Positions 60,641 to 64,000 of a stretch of DNA of 64,000 nucleotides are shown here, one piece after another; position 1 is the stretch's first letter, and each line of letters opens with the position of its first letter. Source of the DNA: Devosia sp. A16 (GTDB lineage Bacteria > Pseudomonadota > Alphaproteobacteria > Rhizobiales > Devosiaceae); contig NZ_CP012945.1 of NCBI RefSeq assembly GCF_001402915.1, forward strand, positions 940,001 to 1,004,000, read 5' to 3'. The notes under the pieces are model-generated. The model was not told the origin of the DNA. It saw nothing but the letters and a program-made list of their open reading frames with translations, and did no database searches. The translations under genes and the position numbers were made by a program.

Positions 60641-61497
60641 GCTTCGTGACTTCCTTTCGCCGCAACTACCAGCAGGGCCGGATCAGCGGCGTGCTGCTGC
60701 TCGGGCTCGGCATCCTCTTCGCCATCGTGCTGTTCAGCGCCATCGGGCCGATGTTCGTCGATGCCGTCAACGCCCAGGTGGGCGCCGTCCGGCCGCGCAA
60801 GCCCCCGGGGCCCGAATACTTCCTCGGCACGGATTCGCAGGGCCGCGACATGTGGACCCTGCTGATCTACGCCACCCCCAACACGCTGAAGATGGGGCTG
60901 ATCGCCGGTTTTATCGGCGTCGGCGTCGGCACCGCGCTGGGGCTGATCGCCGGCCATTTCGGCGGCATCATCGACGCCATCATCCGGGTGATCTCCGACG
61001 CGCTGCTGACCGTGCCGGCCATCGCCATCCTCGTCATCATCGCCGGCAATATCGACCGCATGAACACTGTGATCATGGCGCTGGTGGTGGCTTCGCTCGG
61101 CTGGATGTTCACCACCCGCACGGTGCGCGCCCAGGTCCTCACCATCCGCGAGAAGTCCTATGTCGAGGTGGCCCGGGTGAACGGCGAGAGCCAGTGGGAG
61201 ATCCTCTTCACCGAGATCATGCCCAACCTGATGCCCTATATCGTCGCGAGCTTCGTCGGCACCGTCTCGGGCTCAATCCTCGCGGTGATCGGCCTCGAGG
61301 CACTCGGCCTCGGCGCGCTCGACGAAATGACGCTCGGCAATACCATCTACTGGAGCCAGCAATCCTCGGCGGTGCTGCGCGGCTACTGGTGGTGGTGGGG
61401 TCCGCCCATCGTGGTGATCGCCCTGATCTTCATCGGTCTGTTCCTGACCTCGGTCGGCTTCGACCGCTTTGCCAACCCCAAGCTGGCGAGGCGCTGA
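60637..61497 (+). CDS. Dipeptide/oligosaccharide ABC transporter permease (DppC-like)
   Basis: 286 residues with the family pattern YFLGTDSQGRDMWTLLIYATPNTLKMGLIAGFIGV and the loop SYVEVARVNGESQWEILFTEIMPNLMPYI. Partner of the DppB-like permease. Its stop overlaps the ATPase start (TGATG). Confidence 0.93.
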   Translation: MSFVTSFRRNYQQGRISGVLLLGLGILFAIVLFSAIGPMFVDAVNAQVGAVRPRKPPGPEYFLGTDSQGRDMWTLLIYATPNTLKMGLIAGFIGVGVGTALGLIAGHFGGIIDAIIRVISDALLTVPAIAILVIIAGNIDRMNTVIMALVVASLGWMFTTRTVRAQVLTIREKSYVEVARVNGESQWEILFTEIMPNLMPYIVASFVGTVSGSILAVIGLEALGLGALDEMTLGNTIYWSQQSSAVLRGYWWWWGPPIVVIALIFIGLFLTSVGFDRFANPKLARR

Positions 61498-62531
61498 TGT
61501 CTGCGATTGAGCACACCAAACCCATCCTCGTGGTCGAGGATCTGAACGTCCACTACGATACCGGCAAGGGCCCGGCCAAGGCGGTGAACGACGTGTCGTT
61601 CTCCCTCCGGCCGGGCGAGCGGCTGGGCCTGATCGGCGAAAGCGGTTCGGGCAAGACCACCATGGCGACGGCGCTGATGCGTCTGACCCGGGCACCCGGC
61701 CGTATTGCCGGCGGCTCGGTGAAGCTCGATGGCCGCGACATCCTCAAGATGTCGCAGAAGGAGCTGCGCGAAACGCGGCTGCGCGATATCGCGCTGATCC
61801 CCCAAGGGGCGATGAGCTCGCTCAACCCGGTGATGCGGCTCGAGGAGCAGATGATCGATGCGATCGTCGCCCACAAGCCCGGGATGAAGCGCGCCGAGCT
61901 CGACGCGCGGGTGCAGGAGCTATTGAAGAATGTCGGCCTCGCTCCCGAAGTGGCGCGGCGCTACCCGCATGAGCTGTCGGGCGGCATGAAGCAGCGGGCC
62001 GCTATGGCCATCGCCACCTCGCTCGCGCCCAAGGTGATCGTCGCGGACGAACCCACCAGCGCGCTCGACGTGGTGGTGCAGCGCCAGGTGATGCAGACGC
62101 TGGGTCGCCTGCAGGATGGGCTCGGCGCCGCCGTCGTCCTCATCGGCCACGATATGGGGCTGATCGCCCAGTTCGCCGACACGGTGGGCGTGATGTATGC
62201 GGGGAGGCTGGTCGAGATCGGGCCGGTCCGCCAGATGATCGAGAGCCCCCGGCACCCCTACACGCGGCTCCTCGTCGACAGCCTCCCCGGGATCGAGGTG
62301 AAGCGCGAGCTGACCGGTATCCCCGGCCTGCCGCCGCCATTGGTCGACCTGCCGCCCGGCTGCAGCTTCAACCCGCGCTGCCCGCTCGCCTTCGAGCGCT
62401 GCCGGCGCGAGACACCGCTGCTGCAACAGGTGGCGCCGGGCCAGAACGCTGCCTGCCACCTCTATCCCGAGCACGCGGTGCTGCCGCCGCTGCCGCCGAT
62501 GACCCGTGCCCACCAGGAGCTCCGCCCGTGA
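61497..62531 (+). CDS. Dipeptide/oligosaccharide ABC transporter ATP-binding protein (DppD-like)
   Basis: 344 residues. Walker A GESGSGKTT, signature LSGGMKQRAAMA, Walker B VIVADEPTSALD, H-loop IGHD, and the C-terminal oligopeptide-transporter extension with CSFNPRCPLAFERC that may bind an Fe-S cluster. Forms a heterodimer with the following ATPase; a four-base overlap (GTGA) couples them. Confidence 0.94.
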   Translation: MSAIEHTKPILVVEDLNVHYDTGKGPAKAVNDVSFSLRPGERLGLIGESGSGKTTMATALMRLTRAPGRIAGGSVKLDGRDILKMSQKELRETRLRDIALIPQGAMSSLNPVMRLEEQMIDAIVAHKPGMKRAELDARVQELLKNVGLAPEVARRYPHELSGGMKQRAAMAIATSLAPKVIVADEPTSALDVVVQRQVMQTLGRLQDGLGAAVVLIGHDMGLIAQFADTVGVMYAGRLVEIGPVRQMIESPRHPYTRLLVDSLPGIEVKRELTGIPGLPPPLVDLPPGCSFNPRCPLAFERCRRETPLLQQVAPGQNAACHLYPEHAVLPPLPPMTRAHQELRP

Positions 62532-63574
62532 CCGCACTGATTGAAATGCGCGGTGTCACCAAGACCTACGGCGCCTTTACCGCGCTCAACGACGTCACCC
62601 TGTCGCTGTCGGACACCAGCCCGTCGATGACCGCGGTCGCCGGCGAAAGCGGCAGCGGCAAGACCACCCTGGCGCGGATGATGCTGGGCTTCATCAACCC
62701 CTCGCAGGGCGAGGTGCTGTACCAGGGCAAGGACGTGGCCAAGATGTCCGGCGCCGAGCAGCGGCAGTTCCGCCGCGAAGTGCAACCGGTGTTCCAGGAT
62801 CCGTTCGACGTGTTCAACCCGTTCTACCGGATCGACCACGTACTCGAGACCCCGGTCAGGCGCTACAAGCTGGCCGACAGCGAGGCCAAGGCCCGCGCCA
62901 TGATCGAGGACGCGCTGAAGCGCGTCGGGCTCCGTCCGCAGGATACGCTCGGCCGCTTTCCGCACGAGCTGTCGGGCGGCCAGCGCCAGCGCATCATGGT
63001 GGCGCGCGCCGTGCTGCTGAGGCCAAGGCTCATCGTCGCCGACGAGCCGGTATCGATGGTCGATGCGTCGCTGCGCGCCACCATCCTCGACGAGCTGAAA
63101 ACGCTCAACCGCGAGCTCGGCATCTCGATCGTCTACATTACGCACGACCTGACCACCGCCTTCCAGATCTGCGACAACATCCTGATCCTCTATCGCGGCA
63201 ACGTCTCGGAGGCCGGCGCGGTGGAGCGGGTGATCGGGGCGCCCAAGCATCCCTACTCGCAACTGCTGGTCTCCTCGATCCCGCTGCCGGACCTGTCGAA
63301 GGCCTGGGGCGGCGAGGAGATTCCCGTTTCGGAGGCCTCGGCCGCCCGGGCCAATCCCGGCTGCAAATTCGCGCCGCGCTGTCCGCATGTCATGGAGATG
63401 TGCTGGGACAACCTGCCGCCCAAATACGTCCCCGACAGCCAGCGGCTCGCCACCTGTTTCCTCTACCGCGACGCCCCGGTCTCGGCGAGCGACGACGTCG
63501 CCTCGGCGTTCCGGCCGCCCAACCACGGAGTGCTTTCAGGAAAAGTTGCAGACTTTTCCGGTTCGAAAGCGTGA
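62528..63574 (+). CDS. Dipeptide/oligosaccharide ABC transporter ATP-binding protein (DppF-like)
   Basis: 348 residues, GTG start. Walker A GESGSGKTT, Q-loop VFQDPFDVFNP, signature LSGGQRQRIMVARA, Walker B LIVADEPVSMVD, H-loop ITHD and C-terminal CKFAPRCPHVMEMC extension. Completes the Dpp/Opp-type importer of the rhamnose-type operon. Confidence 0.94.
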   Translation: MTALIEMRGVTKTYGAFTALNDVTLSLSDTSPSMTAVAGESGSGKTTLARMMLGFINPSQGEVLYQGKDVAKMSGAEQRQFRREVQPVFQDPFDVFNPFYRIDHVLETPVRRYKLADSEAKARAMIEDALKRVGLRPQDTLGRFPHELSGGQRQRIMVARAVLLRPRLIVADEPVSMVDASLRATILDELKTLNRELGISIVYITHDLTTAFQICDNILILYRGNVSEAGAVERVIGAPKHPYSQLLVSSIPLPDLSKAWGGEEIPVSEASAARANPGCKFAPRCPHVMEMCWDNLPPKYVPDSQRLATCFLYRDAPVSASDDVASAFRPPNHGVLSGKVADFSGSKA

Positions 63575-63631
63575 CCATCAAAGACACCTCACCGCCACGG
63601 CCCCCTAATTTTCGTCCCCAACCGATTGCCC

Positions 63632-64000
63632 ATGACCATGACCATCAAGCTCACCGACCGGCATCGCGTCGGCGCCACCAGCCTCGAACTGCCGCCCATG
63701 GGGTTCGGCGCCGCCCATCTGGGCGGCATGTACCACCGCGTTTCCGGCGAGACCGCGCACGCAACGCTCAAGGCCGCCTGGGATGGCGGCGTGCGCTATT
63801 TCGACACCGCGCCGTTCTACGGTCGCGGCCTCAGCGAGCACCGGGTCGGCGACTTCCTCATCGACCAGCCGCGCGACCAGTTCCTGCTCACCACCAAGGT
63901 CGGCCGCTACTTCCGCCGACCGGTCGACCCTAAAACTTTCGACCGCACGCCGTGGGGCGGCGGGCTCAACATGGAGATCGTCTGGGACTATTCCTATGAT
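63632..64000 (+). CDS. Aldo/keto reductase, 5' part (cut by window end)
   Basis: At least 123 residues. MTMTIKLTDRHRVGATSLEL, then the family pattern MGFGAAHLGG and YFDTAPFYGRGLSEHRVGDFL with catalytic Asp and Tyr; the Lys (TTKVGRYF) follows. The extended YFRRP... region and the context suggest the D-threo-aldose/L-fucose dehydrogenase group, which would perform the first oxidation of the deoxysugar. A second in-frame ATG is six bases downstream. The gene continues beyond 64000. Confidence 0.85.
   Translation, partial: MTMTIKLTDRHRVGATSLELPPMGFGAAHLGGMYHRVSGETAHATLKAAWDGGVRYFDTAPFYGRGLSEHRVGDFLIDQPRDQFLLTTKVGRYFRRPVDPKTFDRTPWGGGLNMEIVWDYSYD

Overview
The window comes from a GC-rich (roughly two-thirds G+C) alphaproteobacterium. 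Gene content points to the Hyphomicrobiales (Rhizobium/Devosia-like heterotrophs): many binding-protein-dependent sugar ABC transporters, IclR/LacI/GntR regulators, non-phosphorylative sugar-acid enzymes and a rhizopine-type (Moc) oxygenase. Genus is inference. No rRNA, tRNA, prophage or CRISPR was seen. Almost all of the window is accessory carbohydrate catabolism, packed in tightly overlapping operons (ATGA and TGATG junctions). The larger gaps are filled by four families of palindromic intergenic repeats.

Layout. (1) 123-11662, minus strand: a Tat-type solute-binding protein, two MalFG-type permeases, then Gfo/Idh dehydrogenase, VOC protein, enolase-superfamily acid-sugar dehydratase, amidohydrolase, aldehyde dehydrogenase, D-2-hydroxyacid dehydrogenase, LLM flavin enzyme and an IclR regulator. 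A candidate IclR operator lies at 11774-11808. (2) 12050-13551: an NTF2-like gene, then a complete IS110-family element inserted in the loop of an intergenic palindrome, with a recognisable candidate bridge RNA. (3) 13718-19789: serine hydrolase, RbsABC-type transporter, SGNH hydrolase and a divergent FadR-type regulator. (4) 20028-25495: XdhC and MobA-like cofactor genes facing a three-subunit PaoABC-type molybdenum hydroxylase. (5) 25806-31994: an amino-sugar/tagatose operon with a DUF5107 protein, a regulator joining an RpiR-type HTH to a DeoR-type sensor, an AgaS-ROK fusion enzyme and a GatZ/KbaZ protein.

(6) 32154-43155: a threonine-dehydratase-like plus DoeB-like pair, an IclR regulator, a second MalEFG-type transporter with a RhaM-like mutarotase, a Gfo/Idh dehydrogenase, an unassigned cytoplasmic glycosidase-like protein and a lactonase-like amidohydrolase. 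A shared 20-bp-spaced GATAG direct repeat links the two divergent promoters here. (7) 43201-53454: a LacI regulator, IlvD/Edd sugar-acid dehydratase, RraA-like aldolase and an ABC transporter, followed by a membrane di-iron oxygenase, Rieske ferredoxin and ferredoxin reductase resembling MocDEF, then an amidohydrolase. A decayed copy of the 3' end of the ABC ATPase gene lies just after the reductase gene, suggesting that the three-gene oxygenase cassette was inserted into a pre-existing sugar operon. (8) 54027-64000: an L-rhamnose-type oxidative pathway (IclR, RhaM, lactonase, RhmD-like dehydratase, aldo/keto reductase cut by the window end) with a Dpp/Opp-type transporter.

The recurring scheme is uptake, oxidation of the sugar to a lactone, lactone hydrolysis, dehydration to a 2-keto-3-deoxy acid and aldol cleavage. 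In region 7 an oxidative O-demethylation step may have been added in front of it.
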